This document shows positions 12,885 to 25,434 of a DNA stretch of 64,000 bases, in pieces (within the stretch, counting starts at the first letter, position 1; every line of letters starts with the position of its first letter). The notes beneath the pieces were generated by a model that made no database searches, was not told the origin of the DNA, and was given only the letters and a program-made list of their open reading frames with translations. The DNA is from Coffea arabica (lineage: Eukaryota > Streptophyta > Magnoliopsida > Gentianales > Rubiaceae): NCBI RefSeq assembly GCF_036785885.1, contig NC_092316.1, forward strand, positions 51,283,001 to 51,347,000. Direction: 5' to 3'. The position numbers and the translations under genes were made by a program.

Positions 12885-13790
12885 ACGATAATTACAAAAA
12901 TCTCTCCTATATTATTCATAATATCACTTAATGCTTTTAAGATTTTAGTAATCTCACTTATCTCTCCTATTAGTTTGATAAGAGAAGATGTTTTTATCAA
13001 AGATCACAAATTGACAATACTCCCCTTGTACTCTTTATAACTATTCAACCAAATAGCCCTAAAACAAGAAGAGAAATTTTTAACCAAAAAAATGGACCAA
13101 AAAAAAAGCCAAATGACCTTGCAATATTGGTCCATATTTCTTTGTGTCCTATGGTGGTGAGGCTAACAAAGGAGGTGATTAAATTAGATTTAGTCAATGC
13201 CCCCTTGAAAAAACTTTGGTAATTAATTAATAAATTGGAGAATTTTGTAGAATGGATTTAAGGAAAGCCAAACAAGTATGTTTTGAGGTAACATACTTTA
13301 ATATATAATGCTATTTAAGCTATACAAAAACACTAAAATAATATTTTCATATGTGTAGTTTGCGCATACATCCCACTTATTGAATAAAATTATAAATCAA
13401 CTAGTATTACAAACATTAATCTAAAAGTGATCTTATGATAAAATATCTAGAAACTATCTGTGCTATTTTTTTCTTTACCAAAATAATGTCTATCATGCTG
13501 GTTGATATGTTGCTTCAACTTTACTCTTTATTACAATTATGGCCCTCCATATTTTCACTTTTATTTTTTAGTCTATGTTCAATTTTGTTTTTGTTGTGAA
13601 CTTTATAAATAGGATAACATAACGATAGTATTGAAAAATTACTATTATGACTCTTGATTTTCCTTGAAAAGAAGTTGATATCTTACCAAAAAAACATGTC
13701 AAATTTGAGAGGGGTAAGTGAACTTTTGAAAACTTCAAGCATGTCAAATGATATTATGAGAAACCTCAAGATAATGTTCTAAAATTATCC
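12885..13790. mobile_element. MULE-type MITE, about 0.9 kb
   Basis: The left end (GATAATTACAAAAATCTC...) and right end (complement GGATAATTTTAGAAC...) share the terminal pattern and the ATAATATCA motif about 35 bp in, in inverted orientation. Flanking 9-mers AATTTAGAA (12,876-12,884) and AATTTAGAG (13,791-13,799) match at 8 of 9. No transposase frame is present. Confidence 0.6.
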
Positions 13791-15502
13791 AATTTAGAGT
13801 GGTAGACTTTACTTTTGAGACTCTTTCTTTTTTCTTCTTTAATAGATGCAGGCGCACCAAAAAGAACAATGTAGCCATCATATCGTATAAAATGCTCTTA
13901 AACGATCAGCTATGCCTATCAAAGTAATTGGGATGACAAATGGGAGCATTTCAATTTTCAAAAAAAAAAAAGTGCAGAAAGAAACTAGGGATAATTTCTA
14001 AAACCTCCCATAAGGTTTTCAATAATTTCATTCACCTCCTCTAAGATTTGCAAAATTACACTAATCTCCCCTAAAGTTAAGGTTTTGATAACAAAATCAG
14101 TCAAAATCAGAAAAAATATCATTAAAAGAGTACTTTAAGAATAGAGACGAAACTTTTATTCCATGAATACCTCTTATGTATTTGTATAAGTTGCATTAAT
14201 AAAATAATAAAAATAATTAAAAGTCAGAAAAAACTAGAACACGGATTTTACTATTTAAAAAATTCACATTTAATACATTAGACAACACAAATAAGTAACA
14301 AAACTATACTAATGATTACAAAATTCAGCTAAATAGACCATTTATCTCATTTAATATGAGGTTTTGTATGATTCCTGTGATTTTGAATAGAAAATTTTCA
14401 AATTTTGCCGTTCTTCCCTCTCCTATCTCCTTCACTTCCATGAAATTATTTTACAACTATCACAGTTGTAAGAGTTTCAAAGAAAATTTTCTCATAAATA
14501 GTCTTCGTTTGCCTGTATTTTCTTTCTTCTATCAAAACCCTTCTTTTAACATTCTATATAACTAATTTCTAGTCATTGTCAAGTTCTTTCAATTACAAAA
14601 GGGTTAATCACAAAAACTACCCTAAGATTTAACTGATTTTGTACTTTACCTCCTAACATTATTTTTTGTCCACCTTACCCCTTAAACCATTAGTCAAACT
14701 TAACATTACGTAACGAGAATGTCAAAAAGACATTGATACCCATAACGGTTAATTACAACAAATGCGTTTAAGGTATAACTATTTTGCACTTCACCTTGTA
14801 ATATCATTTTTCTGTTAATTTGTCTATTATCCCTAAAATCATTAGTCAATTCTAATATTTTGTATAACTCAACACAAATAATTATTAAAAAATTAAAATC
14901 CCTAACATAATATTAAAAATTAGGGATAATTTCAGAAACCTTCCCTGAACTTTCTCAAAATATTACTTAGCTCCTCTGACATTTACAAAATCTCGCTTAC
15001 CTCCCCTGAAGTGATGTAAGGAACATATGTCAATGTCAGATGATATGAATTGTCAAAATTAGCCTCAATTCTATAGAAATTATTTAGTTGCAAAAATTAG
15101 AGAAGAACTGCAATGTAACAGAAAGGCCTGGGAAAGAGATGGCGCCATTCTTCTCTCTACTTGTAGCAAAGGCACGAACTTGTGTGTCAGAATGGTCAAG
15201 TCTATGAAGGGCCTGACGTTTGTATCTTATTGAACCATCCTTCTTTTCTCTCTTCTCTAAAGAACTAGAGAAAAGCGTCAATCATAAAAAGAGAAAATTG
15301 CTCATCCAGTGAATAGATTTCCTAAAAAAGGCGTGATTTGGCAAATTTTACAGCACAACAGGTAAACATCTTTACTTTTTGTTACTGTAAATGATCATGT
15401 AATAAATAATAGGACACTATCAAGGTTGTAAGACAATTTGATGCTTCATATACTATGGAGGATGATGATATCCATCGTTTAAAGGGACGTGGGGCATGGA
15501 AG

Positions 15503-15700
15503 GTTGTCAGATCAACCGTCCTTAAACAGTGTGATATTTTTTGAATATTTTGTAATTCTATGTAAACTTCTTGCACATCTTTACAATAGATTGCATCTCT
15601 GTTGTTAAGTTTAACAAGTAGTTTATGTAGAGTTACACCTTATTCAAAAAATATTACATTATTCCGAATGATTGTTACTAACAACCGTCCAAGCCTCGTA
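15503..15700 (+). repeat. direct repeat copy A (partner at 17,613-17,830)
   Basis: The copy runs from GTCAGATCAACCGTCC through GTAGAGTTACAC to ATTCAAAAAATATTA. The partner copy has the same order but carries an extra segment of roughly 40 bp around 17,703-17,745. In the partner the repeat begins exactly where transposase homology stops, which suggests the repeat mediated the truncation. Confidence 0.65.
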
Positions 15701-16440
15701 TCCCATTTAGAGTGGTGATTAAACTTAATATTTTCATGATCAAAAGGAATAACATAAAATATGTGAAAACTGATTGTTTTCATATAACAATGAAGAGATG
15801 TTTTAGAGATTTTGAGAAATACTAGATGATCAAACCATCATAGCTATGTTTTCTATTTTTATTTAATTAATAATTTTGTTGTGCGTGCAAAGTAGTATTC
15901 AGTGTATCTAAAGTTAGATGCTTAATAATATGTGTAATTTGATAGGCCAGTTGTGAGTTTAGTTTTAGTTTTGAAACTTGATCTTTAGTTTCAATTTGAT
16001 GGGCCAATACTATATTTGATATGCAGGGTATGAATAAGCTTATACTTGATTACATGTATAATATTGTAAAGGGGTAGTGCATAATTATATACTTAGTATA
16101 TTAGTTGTACCTTGTTGTTTAAAAAAAATCATGACATATCAAGATAGAAGATGTTGTTTCTTTGCATGTTGAAGCTATTACTTGTGATTCTTGGTTTATC
16201 AAGCCTGTGAAGAAAGTATGTTGTTTTGAAACTTTGAGTTTTAGTTTGAACTTCATAGACGGCTAGTGCATAATGATATATCTAATATGATAGTTGTACC
16301 TTGCTGTTTAGGGAAATTACATGACTCTTATGAAGATAAAAAATATTTTTCCCCTTTTTAAAGTTATTACTTGTAATTCTTATAATAGTTGTCTAAAACT
16401 TTCCAATTAACACATTTAATGTAGGATAGGAACTATTGTT

Positions 16441-17620
16441 ACACTTGATATTGTAGTCCATTACATGGGAACAAGAGTTAGAATTTCAAATGTTGATCCA
16501 AAAAATTACTACTACATTAACCCGCTAAAATATGTCGTAGAAAAAGCAATGAATGACTTGCCTAGAAATTTGAATCTACTTTTGCATATAAAGTGTGGGA
16601 TTCCTTAGACAGTTGGTTTTATGGACATTATTGATGACAAATCAGTCCTAGATATGTTCAAACTCCATGAAAAGGATTTTGTTATAAACTTGTATGTGGT
16701 TCACATGGATGTTTATCGTACAACAGAGGATACTACCTAAGAGAACAACCAAATTGGACATGAACAGGAAAACTTAGGACTTCAAAACAATCCTATACAT
16801 GTTCCAGACAGTAAGGGTGATAATGAGATATATGATTCTAACTCTAATAACTCTTGGATGACTGATCTGGATAGTGACTTGGAAGATGTTATAGCTGAAG
16901 ATGGGGTGTCAATTACTTCTAGTGAGCAGAGTGACATTGACATGTCTAATTATGAGGACAATAAGGATGGAATTATCGTATCAGACTCTGAATTTGACAA
17001 AGAGGTTGATCCTGTGAGGGTAGTTATGAGCTCCAAAATATAGACTTACAATCCAAGAGATGAAATTGAATTTCAGAAATGGATGCTTTTTACCAATGTG
17101 GATGTTTTCAGGACAGCTTTGAAGGATTATGTAATTAAAAAAATATTTCCATTGGTAAGATTAAAAAATGAAAAAAAGTAGATACATTGCCAAGTGTGGT
17201 ACTCAGAGTTGTAATTGGAGGATTCATTCATCCCCAGTTGCTGATACAACTATATTCATGATTAAAACATATAATCTTGAGGATACTTCTGTTATGAATG
17301 GAAAAAATGCAGAGGCAACCTCTAATTGGATTGCAAAGAAACTAATATATGTAATGAGAGGTCATCCAAAGATGACAAGCAAGGGAATAATTGCTGAAAT
17401 GATAAAGTATGGAGTTCATCCAAGTAGAATGCAAGTCTATAGGGCAAAAAAGAAAGCATTGGAAGAGATAGAAGGGTCACATGTTGAGGCATATGGAAAG
17501 TTACCAAAGTATGCTGAACTTTTGAGGATTAACAATCGAGGTAGACCTAATCTTCTTGTGGAACCCAGATTCTTGGGATTGTTGATAAGTTTCGAGGCAC
17601 AGAGAGTAGGGACAGGTGTC
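16441..17620 (+). pseudogene. MULE transposase relic (MURA-like)
   Basis: Translation on the plus strand follows, segment by segment, the minus-strand transposase relic at 56.7-59.5 kb. Shared parts are an N-terminal block ending in NVDP, an acidic Asp/Ser-rich spacer, the INVOLVED-IN-binding region beginning LFTNVDVFR, a Cys/Trp/His DNA-binding segment (KCGTQSCNWRIHSSP) and the helical block before the catalytic core. In-frame stops and a shift interrupt it. The TAG at 17,041-17,043 stands where the relative has Trp. Homology ends at about 17,615, before the catalytic DDE core, so no active enzyme can be made. Confidence 0.75.
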
Positions 17621-17830
17621 AGATCAACCGTCCCTAAATAGTGTAACATTTTTTTATTGTTTTGTAATTCTATATAAACTTCTTGTACATCTTTACAATA
17701 GAGGTGTAATATTTTGTTACTATTCTTATGGGTCCAATATGTAATAATTGTATCTCTGTTGTTAAGTTTTACAAGCATTTCACGTAGAGTTACACATCAT
17801 TCAAAAAATATTATATCGTTCATAACGGTT
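17613..17830 (+). repeat. direct repeat copy B
   Basis: This is the partner of 15,503-15,700. It carries the same GTCAGATCAACCGTCC start fused to the truncated transposase relic. Compared with copy A it has an internal segment that includes a duplicated TAATAATTGTATC-like stretch. Confidence 0.65.
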
Positions 17831-18330
17831 GTCAGCAAGCTCTTAAAAGAATTTTTAGATTTCTTTGTCTTCTTTGGTTTGCAGTTTTCTTCCTAGTTTT
17901 TCTAATGGAGTATTGGTCGCCGTATACTGCACTAATTATTTTTGGATTATGGCTATCCAACTATGACTTTGGTATAACATTACTTATTTGGATTTCTTTT
18001 ACCTCTCAATCTACTATGCAAAATGGCTTCTTGCTGCTTTGAGTTATGTCTGTTTGTGCCTTTTATTGCTGTTGCAACATTTAAACCAACCATTGGTTTC
18101 AATAGTGTACTAGTTGTTGATTGCAATAGCTTTTCTGCTAATCACACTTTTGCCCCCTCAATCTCAAATCATTTTATTTGTAAACCTTTTTCTTTTTCCT
18201 AGTTTATTGATTGTTCATAATGGGATAGCCTAAGGGTATTAATGGCACAAAAATAATCTCTCTCCTTTAACTTGCATTTTCTAATATTATTTTTAAGCAT
18301 AAGAGCTTATATTATTTAGATAGAGTGTTA

Positions 18331-18485
18331 TTTGAAATATAATTTAGAATAATTACGGTAATATTTTTTTGTAATATGATGTATGTGAGATAAAAAGATG
18401 ATTGAAAATATAAAAAAGTGAATTGAAAAATGTGATTATGATACAAGCGAAATATTATTTAAAAAAATTTGGTATCCAAACAAAT
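18331..18485. repeat. dispersed MITE fragment, copy 1
   Basis: The pattern is GTGAGATAAAAA...GATTGAAAA...AAAAATGTGATTATGATAC...AATTTGGTATCCAAAC. Related copies lie at 18,731-18,884, 43,581-43,720 and 48,729-48,806. Terminal inverted repeats were not delimited. Confidence 0.5.
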
Positions 18486-18730
18486 ACATTGTTAACCAAA
18501 TGTTAATTCAAAGGGAGGTAAGTGAGATTTTGTAAATGTCGGGTAGCTAAGTGATAGTTAGAGAAATATTGTAACAAGTAACATACCTTATGAGGCTTAT
18601 CCCTATAATTACATATTTTTAGATAAAGAAAAATATCTTTCTTATCTCATATGATAAGGGAAAAATATCAGTGCAAAACTAAACTATGAAAATATTATTA
18701 AAGGTCTATTAATGGGTTTGGTTGAATTGG

Positions 18731-18884
18731 AGATTATTTGGAAATTTTTTTTTAGAATAATAGTACTTTTTAAAATTTGAAATTTGTGAGATAAAAAAGT
18801 AGTTGAAAAAAATAAAAAAGATTATTAAAAAACGTATTGAGATGCAATAAAAAGTTTTAGAAAAATTTAGCAATCCAAATAAAT
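18731..18884. repeat. dispersed MITE fragment, copy 2
   Basis: Same order of motifs as the copy 250 bp upstream: TTTGTGAGATAAAAAAGTAGTTGAAAA..., then GATGCAATAAAAA, then CAATCCAAAT. Confidence 0.5.
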
Positions 18885-19276
18885 TTTAATAGCATCTACA
18901 CATGGTATATTAAAAGAACAACTCTAGAAACTTTAAATTCCAAATCAATCATGTTTCTCTTTTTGTAGTATTACCAACAAAAATATATATGCCTCTATAT
19001 AAAAAAGTATCTAGCTACTAAAAGAAAAGTTTAGCCACGTGTACATTCTCAAAGAGAAATTGACAATATTTTGGTCATTTTTAAAGTTTTAAAAATATTG
19101 TCACATTTTAGTTTTTTAATAACAATTTTTCTTTCTTTTAAATTTCTTTCTTTTTTTCCATTATTAAGTCAAATTAGCAAGATATTCTTCTCAATCTAAA
19201 AGAAGTACATTTATGGAATGAAATTTAACTAGAACCATATATATAAAATCATTATTAGTTATTATTATGTTAAGAA

Positions 19277-20443
19277 CTAGGGGAGTGCCCGTGCATCGCG
19301 TGGGTGTTTGGTGCTTGTGGAGAAGGAAGTTTTTTTATTGAACAAATAATAGTACATTGTGAGAAGAAATAAAACTTAGTATGAAAAGATAAACGATATA
19401 ATCAATCAATTCACACAGCGTTACAATAAAACTGTGTCAAATTGAAGGTCGTTGATAATGCAAAAAGGCAGAGCAACACAGAAAACTAATCTTATTCCAG
19501 AATCCCCACCGAGAGCTCTTTCTTGTTGTTGCTCCAAACCTATAAGATTATAACCTACCCAGACCAATTGGGGTTAGGCAACGCGAAAAATGTTATCCTG
19601 CAGCTAGGTAACACGATAAGAGTCGCAAATTGTAGGTACTAAGAACACACCGACAAAATTAAGGGAGGAATTGAAAAATTAGAAGGGGTGAAATCTAACC
19701 TCACGCTGAACCACCAGGAGTAGCTGGGACTGAAGAGCATTCTGAGCTGATTAGTATAAAGTCAGGTAGAATTATCCCAATCCTAAAATGCAAACAGGGA
19801 AAAACTAATAATCAACTGTTTAAGATACTAACGGTTCGGCAATTGAATTGGGTGTAATTGATGACGAAATAATAGTTAGAGTTCAACTCGATGGAAGAAA
19901 AAATGATGAGGCAAATCGTTGTAGATAAAGACAAAAAGGAAAAAATTAATTCCTGAAGCTGAAAGGGATAAAATGACCAACGTTTGTGGCTCATAAATGT
20001 ATATTATAAATGACAGAGAAATGGGTTCCTACAATTGATAGAGAAATCGTTGGCTCATTTCCTAAATCCGATTGTTATTCAAATGTTCCAGACAAAGCAA
20101 CATCTCAAATGGTTATTTGCGGCTGAAAAGGGGAATTATTGGTAGTTAAGGGATATTCCGGTAATTACACCAACACACAAGCATATATGGGTTGTACAAA
20201 ATGTAAAAACAATTACACACTAATTACACATTCCATCAATACCCCGATGGCTCATCAATGACAACTTTAAATGTATTAAAATGGGGTCATTTCAGTAAAC
20301 ATACCCAAATACATGCTTCTTTAACTTGTACGTAAAGCTTTTAAACTAATACACAACATTTCACATTCCCAGAAAGCCCCCACCTATGCGGTTGAAATTC
20401 AACTTATTCTTTGACCAAAACTCAATCTTATATAGTATAAGGA
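19277..20443 (-). mobile_element. candidate non-autonomous Helitron
   Basis: Read on the minus strand it starts TCCTTATACTATATAAG after an A (20,444) and ends in CTAG (19,280-19,277) before a T, matching the Helitron 5'-TC...CTRR-3' rule and A/T target. A GC-rich imperfect hairpin (CCCACGCGATGCACGGG, 19,304-19,288) lies about 8 bp inside the 3' end, as Helitrons require. There is no Rep/helicase frame, so it is non-autonomous. The 5' end recurs near 47,765-47,830, supporting a repeat family. Confidence 0.55.
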
Positions 20444-20894
20444 TATTGATTTTTTATATATTAATTGTCATAAGTGTTATCAAATATTGGAATTCACTAA
20501 TGATTTTAGTAACAAACAAACAAATTTAAAAAAAATTATGTTAAGGAATAGGGTTAATCACATTTAATCCCCTTAAAGTATATTCCATTTCTCAGTTTAC
20601 CCCCTAACCTATAATTTTGCTCACTTGACCCCCTATAAAACAAAGGGTTAATCGCACTTTATCCCATTTAAGTATAGGCCGTTTCTCACTTTACCCCCCA
20701 ACGTTTGTTTTTCCTCAGTTTACCCCTTCCGTCAGCAATTGCACCGTTAAAAACTTTAAGATTTCGAATTTACCGTACGAAAAGGGCCGTTGGTTTTAGC
20801 AGACAACAATGCCCCTCAATGGTGTCTGATGCTTTTAGCCTACCTTTTCCCTCAAAGAGCCGTTGGTTGGTTGGTTTTAGCGGTTGGTTGGGCT

Positions 20895-20902
20895 TTATAA
20901 AA
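20895..20902 (+). promoter_or_regulatory. TATA box of the GRF gene
   Basis: TTATAAAA in the context GGGCTTTATAAAAGG lies 112 bp upstream of the ATG at 21,014, inside the MULE and beyond its TIR. Repeats of a CGTTGGTT motif lie just upstream (20,788-20,890). Confidence 0.55.
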
Positions 20903-21013
20903 GGAGGTATTTTGCACCCAATTTTTCTCATACATTCTCAAAGGTTCCAAAGTTTCTAAAATTTCTCTCCAAAGTTCCTAAAATTTCTCTTTGTCAACCA
21001 AAAGCATCATAAA

Positions 21014-21620
21014 ATGTCACAAAGTGCTTCAAATGATGTTGGAAGATCACCCCAAAAAATGTGTAGATGTGGTAAAGAGGCACCATTGTGCACGTCTTGG
21101 ACACTTGAAAATCCGGGAAGAAGATTTTACGGCTGCTCAAATTACAATGTAAGAATTTTTCATTAATAATTTGTTAATATTGTCTTTAATTTTGCTCTAT
21201 ACCTGAATTAGTTAGAAAGAGTTTAAACAACTAATTATTTTTTTAATTTAGAACCGACACGCATGTGGGCACTTTGAATGGGTAGATCCTGAAGTATGTA
21301 GCCAAACAAAAGAAGTAAGTGCAGTGCTGCAATCTAGATTGCTGGAGCAAAAGGAGAAACTAATGTACTTGCAAAGGAAGCATGAAAAATTGGCAAATGA
21401 GCATGAGAAATTGAAAAGCAGATATGAAGCCTTAAAAACAGAAGTCTGCGTCTTACAAGTTGAAAACCAACAGCTACAGCAACAATACATGATGGTCAAA
21501 GCTGCTCGATTTTCATCATGGAGAAAAACACTAGCCATTACATTTCTGATTGCTAGCATTTTGTATATGTACTCTATTTCAGAACCAAAAAGTAACAAAA
21601 ATCTGCTTTATCTACCATAG
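21014..21620 (+). CDS. GRF zinc-finger, coiled-coil, membrane-anchored protein (MULE-borne)
   Basis: Two exons, 21,014-21,148 and 21,252-21,620, joined in phase 0 by a GT-AG intron, give 167 aa. Residues 17-50 form a GRF-type zinc finger (Cys17, Cys19, Cys41, Cys50; CRCG...FYGCSNY...CGHFEW). Residues about 66-135 are a Leu/Glu/Lys-rich coiled coil. Residues about 140-160 are a hydrophobic segment, probably a C-terminal membrane anchor. GRF fingers bind nucleic acid, usually single-stranded DNA, in other proteins. The role here is unknown. The gene lies within the MULE and converges on the transposase gene, whose stop is 245 bp away. A relative with the same architecture sits in the MULE at 54.9-60.4 kb. 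It could assist transposition or be a captured host gene. Confidence 0.85.
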
Positions 21621-21865
21621 TTGTAAGCAAATATGTATGAAAGAAAATTATATTAAGTTAAAAGTATTTTACACATCAGATTACATCTTAGCATGTGTCT
21701 GCATGGCCACCCAAACAAAGGCCATTTTAGTAGAACCCAGCCAAAACATGATTCTAGAACATGTCCAAATAATGGGAGAAGAAAAACAACATCAGCATTT
21801 CTAACATTGCTGCAAAGGTAACTTCAAATACTAGTAATGACAAAAATAGCAACAGCAACACCATT

Positions 21866-24800
21866 TCACATCAAAACACATTCAGGTGTGCGCATAACTG
21901 TTGAACGTCCTGTTGCAGCAGTTGAAGATCCTTGGGTAGAAAATACAGCATCTCCAAATCTAATACTCTTGGTTTGAACCTACATGGATGAGGGGCATCT
22001 TAGTGCATCAAACTACTACTAGGGGTGGTAGCATGTAAACATAGCCAAAAGACTTGAACTCACCGTTCCAGTTTTAGTAGCACCTGAATTGGTTTTAGAA
22101 CTTCCAGTTTTAGCATCACCCAACTTGGTTCTTGGTCTTTTAGTTGTTACTGAAGTGGTTGCTTTTGAACTTGTACATGGTACGCTGGTGGGAGCAACAA
22201 CAGTAGTTGAACTCAAATTGGCACCAGATGTAGGTGTTCTTGTCCACTGTATCATCAATAGGAAACAACAAGTGAGCACGTATAAAATGGCCATGCATGC
22301 AGAGTTTTAAAATGTAGGCTTACCAGTTGGGTTGGAGGGGGCTGGCCAGTCTTTGAAGTACTTGGAATCTGCATAATAAAGGTAGTTTTTAATCATTGCA
22401 AGTGTCTAAAATTAAATTAGTTACATACAAATACAAAAGGAACTCACCATGCTAGACTCAAATGGGATATATGTTTTACTTGTTGATATCCCTTGACCAT
22501 TCCAAAGTCCAATGCCACATAGTGGCCCATTGTTATGGTCTGAACCCCTACCCTTACCCCTGCCCCTACCTCTACCTCTCATTTTAGCTCTAGTTGGGTC
22601 TCTTGCAGTTATAGATTTAGTCACATCAGCATTTTGCACAACATCAGCATCAGTATTTCTCTCAACATCAGCATCAGCATTTGTAGAGTGGCCTCTACCA
22701 GCTCCTCTCCCTCGTTTAGTAGGCCCTTGCATCTTGCAATACATCAAAAAATGACAGTCAGATGTAGATAGAAAAAAGCCAAGCAACATATATTGATTGA
22801 AGTTACCTGTGCAGTCACTGATTTTCTTTGCCTCACAAATGAACAACCAGTGACCTTGCAACTTCTGCCATTGTGGTCAGTATGACCACAATGACTGCAG
22901 TGAATTGGCAGCCCTACTTTAGATAGTTTTCCAACATGTAAGTCCTCCAATGGAGCCTTTTTTCTAACTTTCTTAGGCCTGCCTGGAGCTATCTTCCTAC
23001 GAGGTGGGAGTAGTGTATCACTGCTAGCATTCACCCAATTTGTTTGGTCTGGCATAGGCATAATAACACCAGCATATGCCTTTACATATGTTTCTACTGA
23101 GTAGCAATTATCAACATATGCATATGGATCTTTGTTGTCTTGCACAAGTCCAGCACATGCATGGACACATGGAATTCCTGTCATATCCCACTCATTACAT
23201 GTGCAAGACCTTTGAACTGCATTAACAGCAAAGGTTCCTACTATACCAGTCACCTCATACACCTCTCTTGTAGACACAAGTGCATCAAACTGAGCTACCT
23301 GTTTTTTCCTCTCTTCAATTTTCTGACAGATCCTCGGACAAATATGAGACTTCACCTTCTGAATCCAGTCTCTTTTTTCTTGAAATCTGCACATAATCTG
23401 TCTTCGAATGGCCTCAAACATAGTCAAAATAGGCTCTTCCCTAGCTTCCTTAATGTATTGATTGAAGCTCTCACATATATTATTACTTAAAAGGTCACAT
23501 TTTGTCCTTGGAGAAAAGGTGTGTCTGGCCCATAGGTTAGCTGGTATGGAACTAAGCCATGCATGTGCTTCTGGGGCTACTAAATGTAACTCTCTCATTT
23601 TGCTTTCATAATGACAGGGTAAATAAGCCCTGGCTGCCCCCCACATTAAATCTCTTAGGTGCTTATCCTTGAATTTCAGTTTGAAATTAGCATACATGTG
23701 TCTAACACAGAATCGATGCTCCACTCCAGGATACTTATTCTCAATGCAATCAATTAATCCCTGACATAAAAACATAAATAACAGATTAGTGAAAGGAGTG
23801 AGTGAGGAATAAAGGAAAGTAAATCAGATTGTAGTGGTGCTGACCTTTTGTCTATCTGATAGAAACACCCAACCCCTTTCAATTGGAGTGCCAATGGCAT
23901 CAGTAAGGCTGTCCAAAAACCACCCCCAACTATCTTTGCATTCAGATTCAACAAGTGCCATAGCAATTGGGAACATCTGGTTATTAGCATCCCTACCAAT
24001 TGCAGACATAAGCTGTCCTCCCATGATCCCCTTAAGGTGACATGCATCCAGTCCTATTACAGGCCTACATGCATTTACAAAACCTTCTTTTTGTGCAGTA
24101 AACATCAGAAACATTCTCTTGAAGATTGGACTTTTACAAATATTGGACTTTTCAGTTACAATAAATGCCACTGAACCTGAATTTCTTTGTAAAAGTGTAG
24201 CACAATAGTCTCTTAATCTTGCATACTGCTTTGCACATGACCCTTTCACTGCTTCCTCTGCTTTCTCTCTTGCTCTATACATTTGAGAGTTTGTACAGTT
24301 CAGGTTATACTTCCTTTTTATGCTCTTCTTGAACCCTTTTACTTTCATATCCGGATGGTCAGCAATCTCCTCCATAAACATCCTAGACAGCCACCTAGAA
24401 TTTGCACTCTTGTTCTTGAAAGACCATGGACATCTATGAGGTACGCCTTTAATGGACTTCACTTGAAGTGTAACTTTGCTTCCATTATAGCCACTAGCAT
24501 ATATTCTCCATCCACATTTATTTGAACATATAACCACAGCTTTATCTTTGTCATTCTTAGTGAAGGTAACTTCAAACCCATTCAAAATTGAATACATTCT
24601 AACTGCAGCTCTAAAATCATAAATATTGCTAAAAATTCTGCCTACAGTCAATTCAGGATTTTTGAGATCCCTTTCCATGTTAAACTCAGGAAATTCATGC
24701 TCCATGCCTTCATCATTTGAATCATAAACTGGTTTAAGTATTTCATCATCACTAACATCTTCATCATCGACCAGTTTTCCATGACCTTTGGAGTTAAGGT

Positions 24801-25434
24801 ATGCATTATATTCTTCACTAATCAGTGCCACATACTTAGCATAATCAGTCTGTTTTAGGTGACAATCTACTTTACCACCATCCCTCTCTACATCATCTAT
24901 AGGGTCACATGCATCATTTAAATCATCCCCATCTAGGAAAAAATCAAAGTCAGAGTCATATTCAACTTCCCTACAACCATCCCTATCACCTTCCTGTGAA
25001 GCATCTGAAGCATCACTTTCGGCCTCATCATTTTGGGGTTGATCAGCATTAGGATTTAGATTTTGTTTACCATTAACCTCAATATTATCCTCTGCAACAG
25101 TTCTATCAGCATGCAAATCTTCTTCAGGGATCTCACCAACATAAAGTTGTATGATGTTTTGAGTTCTATTTGCCTCAAACATTTCTATAACAATCTGGTC
25201 ACTGTTTACCAGTTTAAGACCAACCTTAAAGTCAAGATTCCTAACCCTATAGTACACCTCTGTTTCATGTGATATTCCAGCATCTTTAAAAGCATCTCTT
25301 AACTCAAAAATTGACATCAAATCAGGGTCAACATCATCAAAATTAGCAACTTCTCCCCCCACATACTGTAAATTTGGGACATAGGCAAAATGGCCTCCGT
25401 AATGAACCTCTAAAACATAGGTTTTGAAGTCCAT
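21866..25434 (-). CDS. Mutator-like transposase (MURA)
   Basis: Six exons, all phase 0: 25,434-23,845, 23,760-22,807, 22,732-22,448, 22,368-22,324, 22,246-22,064 and 21,979-21,866. They give about 1056 aa with no stop. The protein should cut and re-insert the element in the nucleus. Domains in order: an acidic N-terminal spacer, a DNA-binding FAR1/MuDR-type region, and the DDE core (Asp about 463 in GLDACHLKG, Asp about 527 in SDRQK, Glu about 627 in NNICESFN). A SWIM zinc finger follows (Cys716, Cys718, Cys728, His730), then a CCHC knuckle (Cys818, Cys821, His826, Cys831) and a Ser/Thr/Gly-Arg-rich tail. The frame is open six codons further upstream but without ATG, so Met at 25,434 was chosen. 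A splice acceptor just before it suggests a 5'UTR intron. The 3' exons D-F are less certain. Confidence 0.88.

Larger units (their letters stand above)
14923..18603. mobile_element. degenerate MULE with transposase relic
   Basis: Left end GGGATAATTTCAGAAACC and right end (complement GGGATAAGCCTCATAAGG) share an inverted TIR that is clearest 60-90 bp in (CATTTACAAAATCTC on both sides). The flanking 9-mers TAAAAATTA and TATAATTAC agree poorly, so the exact limits or original flanks are uncertain. Inside are a plus-strand MURA pseudogene and two copies of a roughly 200-bp direct repeat. Confidence 0.55.

Noticed and set aside
14747..14900. A further GGTTAATTACA-type MULE end
   Set aside because: It resembles the shell-2 TIR and may be a third end of that family, but no partner with a matching 9-bp flank was found.
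23140..23490. Plus-strand frames inside the transposase gene
   Set aside because: They are shadows of the minus-strand transposase exon, which has the catalytic and zinc-binding motifs.
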